A DNA stretch of 64,000 nt, taken from positions 42,270 through 106,269 of the forward strand of contig NZ_BIXZ01000010.1 of NCBI RefSeq assembly GCF_005406125.1, given 5' to 3'. The translations under genes and the position numbers were made by a program. Source of the DNA: Haloarcula mannanilytica. Its GTDB lineage: Archaea; Halobacteriota; Halobacteria; Halobacteriales; Haloarculaceae. Below are positions 50,769 through 59,050 of this stretch, piece after piece (positions within the stretch are counted from its first letter, which is position 1; each line of letters opens with the position of its first letter). The notes under the pieces were generated by a model, which was not told the origin of the DNA, searched no databases, and was given only the letters and a program-made list of their open reading frames with translations.

Positions 50769-51586
50769 TGACCGACACCAACACCGCACGAATCACGGTG
50801 GCGAATCAGAAGGGAGGCGCGGGGAAGACAACCGACGTCATTCATACTGGCGGCGCACTCGCTGCCCGAGGCCACGACGTCCTCCTGGTCGATATCGACT
50901 ACCACGGAGGGCTCACCTGCTCGCTTGGCTACAACGATCTGTACTACGACACCGACCGTACGACGCTGTTCGACGTCCTCGACTTCGACCAGATGGAGTC
51001 GGTGAACGACATCATCGTCGAGCACGAGGAATTCGACATCCTTCCCGCCAGCGAGAAACTCGCGAACAACAAGAACATCCAGACGCTGCTTGAGGCGCCG
51101 AAGAGTCGCGAGCGGTTGGAGATGACTCTCGACGAACTCGAGAAGGACTACGACTACATCATCGTCGACACGCCGCCATCCCTGAACGTCCTCACCGACA
51201 ACGCCCTCGTCGCAACCGGCAACGTCGCCATCCCCGTCATTCCCGAGAAGCTCAACGCCAACAGCCTCCAGATTTTCGCAAAGCAGCTGAGCTCCCTCGA
51301 ACAGGCGTACGGAGACATCAATCGGCTTGCGATTGTCTGTAACCGTGTCGAGCAGAACGCCGAGCACCGCGATACCATTGAGGAGATAAAGTCAGCGTAC
51401 TCCCTCCCAGTGTTCGAGATCCCGAAGCGGACCGACCTCTCTCAGTCGATTGGCGAGGGGGTGTCCGTCTTCGGATTCGGCAAAGAGAACCAGCGCGTCG
51501 AGGATGCACGCGACCTGTTCAACGAGATTGCCGACCTGTTCGACGAGACGTTTGAGAAGACCGCGCCTGAGGAGGTGGAAGCATGA
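50768..51586 (+). CDS. parA: ParA-type partition ATPase
   Basis: The 272-residue protein has the deviant Walker A VANQKGGAGKTTDVIHTGGA (11-30), motif A' LLVDIDYHGGLT and Walker B YIIVDTPPSLN, as in ParA/Soj. It lacks a long N-terminal HTH, so DNA binding for autoregulation would fall to the partner. ParA ATPases move plasmid copies along the nucleoid. It overlaps the downstream gene by four bases and is enclosed by 9-bp iterons. Confidence 0.92.
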   Translation: MTDTNTARITVANQKGGAGKTTDVIHTGGALAARGHDVLLVDIDYHGGLTCSLGYNDLYYDTDRTTLFDVLDFDQMESVNDIIVEHEEFDILPASEKLANNKNIQTLLEAPKSRERLEMTLDELEKDYDYIIVDTPPSLNVLTDNALVATGNVAIPVIPEKLNANSLQIFAKQLSSLEQAYGDINRLAIVCNRVEQNAEHRDTIEEIKSAYSLPVFEIPKRTDLSQSIGEGVSVFGFGKENQRVEDARDLFNEIADLFDETFEKTAPEEVEA

Positions 51587-51990
51587 GCGAAGGCTGGGGC
51601 GATGCTTCCGGCATCGAGGGCAACTACGAAGAGGAGGACGACGAGGCTGATTCCAGCGAAACGAGTGAGGTAAGTGAAACGGTGGAAACCAGTTCATCGA
51701 CCGAAACGACCGAATCGACTTCAACGAATGAAACGAACAAAACGAGCAAAACGAAGACAAACATCAAGGACGAGTGGAATGGGCGGACGATCTACATTCC
51801 CGACGATGTCCTCGACGGGATGGAGGATACCTACCTCGAGTCCCAGCTGAAGCTCCGCAAGGCGGGCCAGGACGAGTTCAAGAAGAACCGCCACTTCTAC
51901 CCACTACTCGTTCAGTTCGGTATTGAGGCGCTCTCTGAGGCGGATGCCGAGGAAATCCAGGCTCGGCTCTCGGAACTCGGCGACAAATGA
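51583..51990 (+). CDS. ParA partner protein (centromere-binding candidate) with SET-repeat linker
   Basis: The 135-residue protein has an acidic N-terminus, a linker of three-residue units (SET, SEV, SET, VET, SSS, TET, TES, TST, NET, NKT, SKT, KTN; about residues 25-60), and a C-terminal domain beginning WNGRTIYIPDDVLDGMEDTY that resembles a ribbon-helix-helix or haloarchaeal partition partner. The linker is encoded by the same 9-bp iteron found upstream of parA. The partner would bind these repeats and stimulate ParA. Not a classical ParB. Confidence 0.7.
   Translation: MSEGWGDASGIEGNYEEEDDEADSSETSEVSETVETSSSTETTESTSTNETNKTSKTKTNIKDEWNGRTIYIPDDVLDGMEDTYLESQLKLRKAGQDEFKKNRHFYPLLVQFGIEALSEADAEEIQARLSELGDK
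51653..51760 (+). repeat. 9-bp iteron cluster 3 inside the ParA partner gene
   Basis: About twelve nine-base units in the coding frame, including CGACCGAAA, CGAATGAAA, CGAACAAAA and CGAGCAAAA at 51698, 51725, 51734 and 51743. They are the same motif as clusters 1 and 2. Nine bases equal three codons, so the DNA repeat produces the Ser/Glu/Thr linker. Confidence 0.8.
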
Positions 51991-52336
51991 CCTCGCGCAG
52001 AACGAGGACCGACAGTAGTTGAGACCGGTTCTCTCAATGCATACGGTTTCGATTGGTTCTGCCGGGGTCCGATTCCATCAGGTGCTGACCAGAGTGGACC
52101 GGTGTTAGATAGGAGTACGAGTATAACAGTCGAGTGGCCACAACCTCAGAGGACAGAACTGTTGTGTGACCACTGTCGCCACCATTCCAACAAAACCCGT
52201 CACAAGCTTCTGACTAACCCTGAAAAACCGTCTTAGCAACACTCAGCAATTTCGAAGCAACTTGATGTCTCTCAGAGTACCGGTATCCCATGATCGTGAG
52301 AGGGCAGATCCACAATCACTATAACACCGACTCTGA
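51991..52336. other. Gene-free stretch before nikR
   Basis: About 345 bases between the partition locus and the nickel island. No convincing frame, hairpin or repeat; a minus-strand open frame through nikR appears to be shadow. It may hold the parA-unit terminator or remnants of a lost element. Confidence 0.4.
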
Positions 52337-52379
52337 ATATAACAATCCTTAATATTTTGTGGGGGCAATATTGTTATAT
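52337..52379. promoter_or_regulatory. Inverted repeat at the nikR promoter (candidate NikR site)
   Basis: ATATAACAAT (52337-52346) and ATTGTTATAT (52370-52379) are a perfect 10-bp inverted repeat with centres 33 bases apart. It encloses a TTAATATT box and touches the start codon at 52378. NikR tetramers bind two half-sites separated by about two to three turns, so this is a natural autoregulatory site. Confidence 0.6.
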
Positions 52380-52806
52380 GAGTGTGGTGAGCGTCTCGAT
52401 GCCGGAAGAGTTGCTTGATCGAATTGACCAGTTCGCGGACGATCACGGCTATACTGGTCGCAGTGAAGTACTTCGTGAGGCGAGCCGAAACCTCCTCGGT
52501 GAGTTCGAGGATAAGAAACTCGAAGATCGAGACTTGATGGGCGTCGTTACAGTGGTTTTCGATTACGAAACGACCAGCGTCGAGGAGAAGATGATGCACC
52601 TTCGACACGAGCACGAAGACCTCGTTGCTTCGAACTTCCACAGCCACGTCGGCGGACACCATTGCATGGAACTGTTCGTCCTTGAGGGGTCGCTCGAAGA
52701 CATCTCCACGTTCGTCGGGAAGATCAGAGCGACGAAAGACACGCTCACAATCGACTATTCTGTCCTGCCCGTCGACGACTTCGGACCGCTCGCGGACGTC
52801 AGCTGA
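52378..52806 (+). CDS. nikR: Nickel-responsive regulator NikR
   Basis: From ATG 52378 the protein has 142 residues: ribbon-helix-helix [20 protein letters not shown] (3-22) with [16 protein letters not shown], then an ACT-like domain. Ligands match E. coli NikR shifted by one: H77, H88, H90 and C96 (in HSHVGGHHC). It should bind Ni(II) and repress nickel uptake genes. It is the first gene of the nickel island and has an inverted repeat over its own promoter. Confidence 0.9.
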   Translation: MSVVSVSMPEELLDRIDQFADDHGYTGRSEVLREASRNLLGEFEDKKLEDRDLMGVVTVVFDYETTSVEEKMMHLRHEHEDLVASNFHSHVGGHHCMELFVLEGSLEDISTFVGKIRATKDTLTIDYSVLPVDDFGPLADVS

Positions 52807-52974
52807 TTCTATTCTCGAACTCACGGAGGCCTCCATTTCTACCGGTTAGGCCGTGCATCGTTGGGGTCAGCGTTCTAACTCCCGACCGTCTTCCCCAAAT
52901 CACTCCACGGAATTCAGCTTCGTCTCGCCAGCTACTGCTGTGACGAGCGATCGGTCAAAGCCAACTCGAGGAGT

Positions 52975-53013
52975 TAATAATAACTACCCAGACGAGAATC
53001 ACAGATATTATTA
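52975..53013. promoter_or_regulatory. AT-rich inverted repeat before the ABC importer (candidate NikR site)
   Basis: TAATAATA (52975-52982) and TATTATTA (53006-53013), centres 31 bases apart. The right arm is part of the likely box A (TTATTATATTT), 28-30 bases before ATG 53041. Spacing is like the nikR site; base content alone could give such a repeat, so confidence is moderate. Confidence 0.5.
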
Positions 53014-53040
53014 TATTTGGATACAGATTTAACAACATCG

Positions 53041-54069
53041 ATGGTCCAACTCACGCGGCGACGATTGCTCCAAGGCGCAGGCACAACTGCAGTTGCTGCA
53101 ACGGGACTCACCGGCTGTCTCGGGCGAGGGAGTGGCTCACTCAACTCCCTGACCGTCGCCTACGTCCCGATCTACCCGAACATGCAACACTATGTGATGG
53201 AACAGGAGGGCTACTACGAGAACGTCGCCGCGGACGTCACTATCGAGCGATTCAGCTCGGGGCCGAGCGTCGTCAAGGCCTTCGCGAGCGGCGACGTCGA
53301 TGTCGCGCTCTTTGGCATTACCCCGGCGATGGCCCTCGTCGACAAGGGCACGGACGCAGGCGTCCTCGCGGCGAATTCGAGAAACGGCTTCAAGATCATG
53401 GGGACAACCGAACTCGCCGACCGCTACGAACAGGAGGGGGCAGCCACGTTCGAACACTTCGAGGAAGAGCATGGTCGGAAGGTCCAGTTCGGTGCACCAC
53501 CGGACGGAAGCGTTCCCGATATCGTCCTCCGGTACTGGCTTCAGGAGGATCTCGCAGTCGGTAAGATGAAGTCCGTCATCAACAAGTCGAAGGTCCCGCC
53601 GGCGAAGGCGGTCCAGACGATCCAGTCGGGTGACATCGACGCGACGATCATCCAGGAACCGTTCGCAACCATCATCGACCGAGAGGACGGCTTCGGCGAA
53701 CTTGCCTGGTCCGGGAACATCTTGGAGAATCACCCGGTCACGGTGCTGTTCGCGAACCAGCAGGTACTCGACGACAGTGAGGTCGCGCAATCACTGGTCG
53801 AACAGCACGTAGCCGCGACCGAGTTCACCGAATCCTCGCCGGATGCAGCCGCAGCCCACGCCGCGTCCGTAATCGGCTCCGGCGTGAGCGAGGACCTCGC
53901 GACGGCCGCCATGGACTCGAAGGCATCCGAGTTCATCTCGAACCCACACGCAATCACCGACCAGGCCGCGACGATGGGCGAGTTCGTCTCGAACGCCAGC
54001 AACATCGAGGAACCGATTGCGACCGAGAACCTGTTCGCGATCGACCCCTACGACGCGAGTCAGAAATGA
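53041..54069 (+). CDS. ABC transporter substrate-binding lipoprotein (NMT1/SsuA type)
   Basis: ATG 53041 is chosen because TTATTATATTT lies about 30 bases upstream and it opens a perfect signal: MVQLTRRRLLQGAGTTAVAA then TGLTGC, i.e. a Tat motif RRRLLQ and a lipobox with Cys near 26. The 342-residue protein has SLTVAYVPIYPNMQHYVMEQ and GDVDVALFGITPAMALVD, as in NMT1/SsuA/TauA-type binding proteins. Those usually carry sulphonates, nitrate or thiamine precursors. Here a NikR gene on each side of the three-gene unit suggests nickel or a nickel complex. Confidence 0.8.
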   Translation: MVQLTRRRLLQGAGTTAVAATGLTGCLGRGSGSLNSLTVAYVPIYPNMQHYVMEQEGYYENVAADVTIERFSSGPSVVKAFASGDVDVALFGITPAMALVDKGTDAGVLAANSRNGFKIMGTTELADRYEQEGAATFEHFEEEHGRKVQFGAPPDGSVPDIVLRYWLQEDLAVGKMKSVINKSKVPPAKAVQTIQSGDIDATIIQEPFATIIDREDGFGELAWSGNILENHPVTVLFANQQVLDDSEVAQSLVEQHVAATEFTESSPDAAAAHAASVIGSGVSEDLATAAMDSKASEFISNPHAITDQAATMGEFVSNASNIEEPIATENLFAIDPYDASQK

Positions 54070-54908
54070 CCACGCGTACTAACACCCGTTCCGACACCGT
54101 CTTTACCGGCAGCTTCGAGGGTGACCTGCGGCGGTATCTGCGCGGCCTGGGCGGACTCCTTGCGTTCCTCCTCGTGTGGTGGGTCGGCGCAGTGACGACC
54201 CAGCCCACGTATCTGGTCCCGGGACCCCTCGAGTCGGCGTATGCCTTCGTCGACCTGTTCGCAACTTCGACTGCGATTGTCGTCCCCATCTTGGGGTCAA
54301 GTCTAGTACTACCGACTGGGCTCGCACACCTCGCACAGACGCTGTTCCACTACGTGCCGGGGCTCCTTCTCGGCGCACTCTGTGGCATCAGTCTCGGCCT
54401 TGCGATGGGCTGGAACGGTGCACTTGAAGACTGGTTGCGGCCGCTCGTCCGGGTACTGCGGCCGATTCCGCCGCTCGCGTGGGTTGTCTTCGCCATCGTC
54501 TGGTTCGGCATCCATCACACCGGCGCAGCGTTCATCGTCTTCGTCGGCGCGTTCTGGATTAACTTCTACGGCGCCTACGGTGGTGTGGAGGGGGTTTCGA
54601 GCGACCTGACCGACGCCGCGTCGACGCTCGGTGTGGAACGCGATTTCTCAATGCTGAAACTCGTCGCGCTCCCCAGCGCCGCGCCCCAGGTGTTGACGGG
54701 ATTCCGAACGAGCATCGGCCGGTGCTGGATGATCGTCGTGGGCGCCGAGCTGTTCGGCGCACCAGGCGTCGGCTACGAGATTATCAACGCCTCGAACAAC
54801 CTCGCGATGGCCACCAGTGTCGCGTATATGTTCGTGATCAGCCTCGCGTTCCTCTGTATGGACGTTGGATTTCGATTCGTCGAACGGAGGATGCTCGCGT
54901 GGCGATGA
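54066..54908 (+). CDS. ABC transporter permease (SsuC/TauC type)
   Basis: The 280-residue protein has about six membrane segments and the EAA-type loop [20 protein letters not shown] followed by [12 protein letters not shown], the site that contacts the ATPase. The N-terminal 40 residues are hydrophilic. ATG 54066 overlaps the previous stop by four bases. Confidence 0.85.
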   Translation: MTTRTNTRSDTVFTGSFEGDLRRYLRGLGGLLAFLLVWWVGAVTTQPTYLVPGPLESAYAFVDLFATSTAIVVPILGSSLVLPTGLAHLAQTLFHYVPGLLLGALCGISLGLAMGWNGALEDWLRPLVRVLRPIPPLAWVVFAIVWFGIHHTGAAFIVFVGAFWINFYGAYGGVEGVSSDLTDAASTLGVERDFSMLKLVALPSAAPQVLTGFRTSIGRCWMIVVGAELFGAPGVGYEIINASNNLAMATSVAYMFVISLAFLCMDVGFRFVERRMLAWR

Positions 54909-55693
54909 GTGAGCAATCATCCACGGAGCCCGAGGAGGCGCCCAGCGAGAAGATCACTGTTCGGAACGTCAGCAAGGCGTACGAGTCGACGCAAGCGCTC
55001 TATGACATATCGTTCTCGGTGTCGGAGGGCGAGTTCTGCTGTGTCGTCGGACCGTCCGGCTGTGGAAAGACCACGCTGTTGCGAGCGATTGCGGGACTCG
55101 ACGACCCGGACAGTGGGTCGGTCCTTGTCGGTGAAGAACCGGTCACTGCACCGGGTCTCGACCGGGGCATGGTCTTCCAGGAGTACGCCCTGTTCCCGTG
55201 GCGAACCGTCCGCGGGAACGTCCGGTTCGGCCTCGACCGACCCGCGTGTGAGTGCGCGGACTGCGAGGCGCGAGTTCGGGAGCTGGTCGACCTCGTCGGA
55301 CTCGAGGAGTTCGAGGATGCGTATCCGAAGGAGCTGTCCGGCGGCATGAAACAGCGCGTCGGCATCGCTCGCGCACTCGCCCCGGACCCGGAGATTCTCC
55401 TGATGGACGAGCCGTTCGGGAGCGTGGACGCGCGGACCCGCGACCGCTTGCACGCCGAACTACTGGATATCTGGGCGCAGACCGAACAGACGGTCGTGTT
55501 CGTCACGCACGACATCGACGAGGCGGTGACGCTGGCCGACCGGGTCGTCGTGATGGACGCCGACCCGGGAACCGTACAGTCGACCATCTCTATCGACCTA
55601 GAGCGGCCGCGCGAGCGAACAGCCCACGAGTTCGTCGACTACGTGGCCCGCATCAGAGACGAACTCGGGAGCCCGGTCGATGGGAGATACTGA
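54905..55693 (+). CDS. ABC transporter ATP-binding protein (SsuB/TauB type)
   Basis: From ATG 54905 (overlapping the permease stop as ATGA) the protein has 262 residues: Walker [12 protein letters not shown]-loop [13 protein letters not shown], signature [15 protein letters not shown], Walker [13 protein letters not shown] and switch [20 protein letters not shown] stretch between Q-loop and signature is unusual and might bind metal. It powers the importer of the two preceding genes. Confidence 0.88.
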   Translation: MSEQSSTEPEEAPSEKITVRNVSKAYESTQALYDISFSVSEGEFCCVVGPSGCGKTTLLRAIAGLDDPDSGSVLVGEEPVTAPGLDRGMVFQEYALFPWRTVRGNVRFGLDRPACECADCEARVRELVDLVGLEEFEDAYPKELSGGMKQRVGIARALAPDPEILLMDEPFGSVDARTRDRLHAELLDIWAQTEQTVVFVTHDIDEAVTLADRVVVMDADPGTVQSTISIDLERPRERTAHEFVDYVARIRDELGSPVDGRY

Positions 55694-55708
55694 CGAGGTC
55701 CACCGAGA

Positions 55709-56140
55709 ATGCCGATAGTGAGCGCATCCATGACGGAGCGACTCCGGGACGACCTCGATACACTTGCGGAAGCACACGGGTACAGCGGTCGAAGCGAAGT
55801 GATTCGCGACGCGTGCCAGTCGCTGATCGAAGCGTACCGGGAAACGGAGTACGAGGGGAAGCGGGTATTGGCAACCGTGACCGCGGTCTTCGGGTACGAC
55901 AATCCGACGGTAGAGGGACAGATGGTGGAGATTCGCCGCGAGTTCGAGGCGTCGATTCGCTCGAATTCGCACAACTGCCTTGAGGACAACGCAGGGTGCG
56001 TCGAGACGTTCGTCCTCGAAGCCGGCTACAGCGACTTCCTCCGGTTTATCGGGCTAGTTCGAGGTGCGGGCGAGTCAGTCTCGGTCGAGTACACGGTTGT
56101 CCCCGTCGATACGATGCAACCGGAGAGCGGCGAGCACTGA
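55709..56140 (+). CDS. Divergent NikR paralogue
   Basis: The 143-residue protein keeps the ribbon-helix-helix (PIVSASMTERLRDDLDTLAE, YSGRSEVIRDACQSLI) and ACT-like fold of NikR. The nickel site is altered: position 77 is Arg in place of His, H88 is kept, the next ligand is C90 instead of His, and a Cys stands at 97 (SHNCLEDNAGC). This H-C-C set suggests a different metal or geometry, perhaps cobalt or zinc. It ends the ABC operon, 15 bases after the ATPase gene. Confidence 0.8.
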   Translation: MPIVSASMTERLRDDLDTLAEAHGYSGRSEVIRDACQSLIEAYRETEYEGKRVLATVTAVFGYDNPTVEGQMVEIRREFEASIRSNSHNCLEDNAGCVETFVLEAGYSDFLRFIGLVRGAGESVSVEYTVVPVDTMQPESGEH

Positions 56141-56212
56141 GTACGTCGTCACTGGCGGGTTCGACAAGAACACGACCAGTCTATATTAATTCTTGCCGAG
56201 AATAACCCATTA

Positions 56213-56254
56213 GTTATTATCTGCTATGTTCTAGTATGGCAAGTTTATTATAAC
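56213..56254. promoter_or_regulatory. AT-rich inverted repeat before nikM (candidate NikR site)
   Basis: GTTATTAT (56213-56220) and ATTATAAC (56247-56254) match at seven of eight positions, centres 34 bases apart, 25 bases before ATG 56280. The right arm is also the probable box A (TTTATTATAA). Weaker than the nikR site. Confidence 0.45.
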
Positions 56255-56279
56255 CTTGGACAGAATTGTTAAACCAGAG

Positions 56280-56960
56280 ATGGCACACATTCACCTCGGA
56301 GAAGGCTCGTTCCCACTATGGGCACTGGTACTCTGGACGCTGCTCGGCGTCGGACTGATCAGTGCCGTAGTCTACCGAGTCCGGAAAGGCGGCATCAAGA
56401 CACACCAGATCGCGCTCGCCGGCATCGGCGCGGCCGCGAGCTTCGCGATCTTCCAGTTGAACATCCCCGTCTGGGGTGGCATCCATATGAACCTCACCGG
56501 ACTCGTAGGGATTCTTGCTGGGCCGCTGCTCGGAGCGCTCATCGCACTGGTCGTCAACATCTTCTCGGCAGCACTCGGCCACGGTGCAGTCGGCCTCCTC
56601 GGCGCGAATACGCTCGTCAACGCGAGCGAAGCAATCGTCGCCTACTACGCGTTCAAGACCCTGATGGGGATGGACTGGGACGTCTTCCCCGCCAGCGCCA
56701 GTGCTGCGACACTCGGCCTCTCGGCAGGCGCGTTCCTGATGGGAGCGATCATCGTCATCAGCGGCGTGAACGGGAGCGCGCTGCCGCGTGGTGACCTGAC
56801 GATCGCGGTCGCTGGTCTCGTCGGGCTCAACCTCGGCGTCGCCGTCATCGAGGGCATCCTGACGGGATTCATCGTTCAGTTCCTCGCCTCCGTCCGCCCC
56901 GACCTCGTCGGTCTCGCCGACCGTGACACCCAGGAGGAGCCGACGGGGGTGACCGCCTGA
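56280..56960 (+). CDS. nikM: NikM/CbiM-type nickel/cobalt ECF substrate-binding membrane protein
   Basis: ATG 56280 gives MAHIHLGEGSFPLWALVLWT, keeping the short N-terminal His-containing end that coordinates the metal in CbiM/NikM. The in-frame TTG eight codons earlier overlaps the promoter and is rejected. About six to seven membrane segments; PVWGGIHMNLTGLVGILAGP and LGHGAVGLLGANTLVNASEA are family blocks. 226 residues. Choice of nickel over cobalt rests on the NikR neighbours. Confidence 0.85.
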   Translation: MAHIHLGEGSFPLWALVLWTLLGVGLISAVVYRVRKGGIKTHQIALAGIGAAASFAIFQLNIPVWGGIHMNLTGLVGILAGPLLGALIALVVNIFSAALGHGAVGLLGANTLVNASEAIVAYYAFKTLMGMDWDVFPASASAATLGLSAGAFLMGAIIVISGVNGSALPRGDLTIAVAGLVGLNLGVAVIEGILTGFIVQFLASVRPDLVGLADRDTQEEPTGVTA

Positions 56961-57283
56961 TGCAGCGCTGGAAGCAGTACGGTGGCCTTGCCGGCCTCTT
57001 CGCTGCCTTTCTCGCCGCCGGCTACTGGGGTTTCACCGCGACGGGCGGTGCCCTGCCGTGGGCCAAACGCTCAGCGAAAGCCCTCCAGCGCGGTGTGCAG
57101 GAGGGCGGCGGTTCGCTTGTCGACTTCGGCCGCGGTATCGTGGTGGCCGGCCCCATTCGGAAGGGCGGACTGATTCTCGAATTCAGCGCGCTCGTCTTCG
57201 TGCTGGTTGTCCTCGGTATCGGACTGTACGTGTACGTCGACCGCTACGGCGGCTTCGAGGACGGGGAACGCCCGGCTCGGTAA
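56960..57283 (+). CDS. Small membrane component (NikN/CbiN-like)
   Basis: ATG 56960 overlaps the nikM stop (TGATG). The 107-residue protein has two membrane segments (GLAGLFAAFLAAGYWGF and FSALVFVLVVLGIGLYVYVD) around a hydrophilic loop, the usual topology of CbiN/NikN, which help the M subunit. Sequence identity to either is not evident; the assignment rests on size, topology and place. Confidence 0.65.
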   Translation: MQRWKQYGGLAGLFAAFLAAGYWGFTATGGALPWAKRSAKALQRGVQEGGGSLVDFGRGIVVAGPIRKGGLILEFSALVFVLVVLGIGLYVYVDRYGGFEDGERPAR

Positions 57284-57285
57284 CC

Positions 57286-58098
57286 GTGACGACACTCTCG
57301 AACCACGTTCCCGACCCGCGACTCATCACGGCGTTCGCCGAACGGCGAGACGGACCATTGCACCGCGTCAATCCATGGACGAAGGTCGGCGTCGTCGGTG
57401 CACTCGTCCTCGCCGTCACGGTGTTCGACCGCCTCGCGCTCTTGGCCGGACTGTACGGAGCCGTGCTGGTGGTCTACGGGCTGGCGGGCCTTCCGTATCG
57501 ACGGTTAGCTGGCTGGTACACGCTCCCGATGCTGTTCATCGTCTCCGTCGCCGGGCCGCTGGCGTTTCTCGAACCGGGCACACCCATCGGTGGCGCGCTC
57601 CCGACGCCGCTCGGTGAGCTTTCGGTCACGTGGGCGGGGCTCGTCCTCTTCGCGGAGCTCAGCTGTCGATCACTCACAGTCGTCACATTTGCCCTGACGG
57701 CGTCGATGACGACCAAATATACCGATGTCGCGTACATGCTCGGGCGATTGCTCCCGCGGCCGATCGACCAGATCGCCTTGCTCACCTACCGGTTCACGTT
57801 CGTGATGATCGAAACACTGGAGGACCTCGTGAAAGCCGCGCTGTCCCGCGGTGCGAACTTCTCGGAGTTCTGGTCGAACAAGCGACTGTACGCGAGAATC
57901 CTCGGTATGACGATGCTGTCGGCAATCGAGCAGTCCGAACGACTCGTCAAGTCGATGGAAGCCCGTGGCTACAACGGTGACATCACGCTGTACGGCGACG
58001 TCTCGCGGCCACCGATCCACGAACTGTTCGTCGTGATCGGGTCGTACGTCGCTGTCGTCGGCTACGCAGCGGTCGCGGTCTACGGGGTGGGACTGTGA
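57286..58098 (+). CDS. nikQ: ECF transporter T component, NikQ/CbiQ
   Basis: GTG 57286 follows the previous stop by two bases; longer frames overlap that gene. The 270-residue protein has HRVNPWTKVGVVGALVLAVT, several membrane segments and the coupling-helix motif VKSMEARGYNGD with the conserved Ala-Arg-Gly, which connects to the ATPase. Part of nikMNQO. Confidence 0.85.
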   Translation: MTTLSNHVPDPRLITAFAERRDGPLHRVNPWTKVGVVGALVLAVTVFDRLALLAGLYGAVLVVYGLAGLPYRRLAGWYTLPMLFIVSVAGPLAFLEPGTPIGGALPTPLGELSVTWAGLVLFAELSCRSLTVVTFALTASMTTKYTDVAYMLGRLLPRPIDQIALLTYRFTFVMIETLEDLVKAALSRGANFSEFWSNKRLYARILGMTMLSAIEQSERLVKSMEARGYNGDITLYGDVSRPPIHELFVVIGSYVAVVGYAAVAVYGVGL

Positions 58099-58970
58099 GT
58101 CGAGACGATTCACCGCTGGTCGATCTTCAGTGTGAGGCCCACACCTACCCCGACGGGACGGTCGGGATGCACGACGTCGACTTCTCGGTGTACCCCGACG
58201 AAGTCGTCGCACTCGTCGGCGGCAACGGTGCCGGGAAGTCGACACTCCTCGAACACCTGAACGGGACGCTCGTTCCCGACGACGGCGAACTCGTCGTCGA
58301 CAGCACGCCGATCACCAAAGACAACACGGCACACGCACGGAGGGAAGTCGGCTTCGTCTTCCAGGATGCCGATACGCAACTCGTCGCCCCCACGGTCCTC
58401 GATGACGTGATGTTCGGCCTCCAGAACTACGGCGTCCCCGGTGAGGAAGCGAGAGCGCGCGCTCGCGAGGCGCTCGCGACCGTCGACGCGAGTCATCTCG
58501 AAGACCGAATCCCCCACTACCTGAGCGGTGGCGAGAAACGCCTCGTCGGCCTCGCCGGTGTGCTCGTCCTCGAACCGAGCGTTGTCGTGCTGGACGAACC
58601 ACTCGCGGGCCTCGACCCCGAGCGGTCCCAACTGGTCGCCGACCGGATCGAGCAGATTCACGAGGACGGTATCAGCGTCGTTCTGTCGACGCACGACCTC
58701 GAATTTGCCGCTGAAGTCGCAGACCGAGTCTGCGTGATGGCCGACGGCAACGTCGTTGGAAGCGGAACGCCCCGAGCGGTGTTCTACGACGACGCGCTGT
58801 TGTCGGAAGCGAACCTGCACCCGCCGAGTGCGGTCCGTGTAGCTCGCGAGGCAGGGCTTGGGACGACCGCACAGCCAGTTACGGAAGCGGATCTCGTGTC
58901 GCTCCTCACAGAAGCCAGCAACTTGGAAACCACACAGACACCCTCTCCAGATGGGCGCGGACACAACTGA
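58095..58970 (+). CDS. nikO: ECF transporter ATPase, NikO/CbiO
   Basis: GTG 58095 overlaps the nikQ stop by four bases. The 291-residue protein has Walker A LVGGNGAGKSTLLEHLNGTL, Q-loop VGFVFQDADTQLVAPTV, signature YLSGGEKRLVGLAGVL, Walker B VVVLDEPLAGLD and STHDLEFA. It energises nickel/cobalt uptake. A transposase gene begins 80 bases after its stop. Confidence 0.88.
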   Translation: MSRDDSPLVDLQCEAHTYPDGTVGMHDVDFSVYPDEVVALVGGNGAGKSTLLEHLNGTLVPDDGELVVDSTPITKDNTAHARREVGFVFQDADTQLVAPTVLDDVMFGLQNYGVPGEEARARAREALATVDASHLEDRIPHYLSGGEKRLVGLAGVLVLEPSVVVLDEPLAGLDPERSQLVADRIEQIHEDGISVVLSTHDLEFAAEVADRVCVMADGNVVGSGTPRAVFYDDALLSEANLHPPSAVRVAREAGLGTTAQPVTEADLVSLLTEASNLETTQTPSPDGRGHN

Positions 58971-59050
58971 GGCCCACCCCCGGTATCTTGTGCCGCTTCC
59001 TCGGCAGATCGAGACCGGTGCGTTGAGGCACGCGTACTCCACCAGTTCTC

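Noticed and set aside
50702..51367. Minus-strand frame of 221 codons over parA
   Set aside because: Antisense to parA; it is open because of codon bias and because the iterons read through without stops.
50561..51760. CRISPR array
   Set aside because: Units are only nine bases, directly adjoining, without spacers of defined length, and no cas genes are present; iterons explain them.
52243..52836. Minus-strand frame of 197 codons over nikR and its upstream region
   Set aside because: Covers nikR and its operator; no family character, irregular composition.
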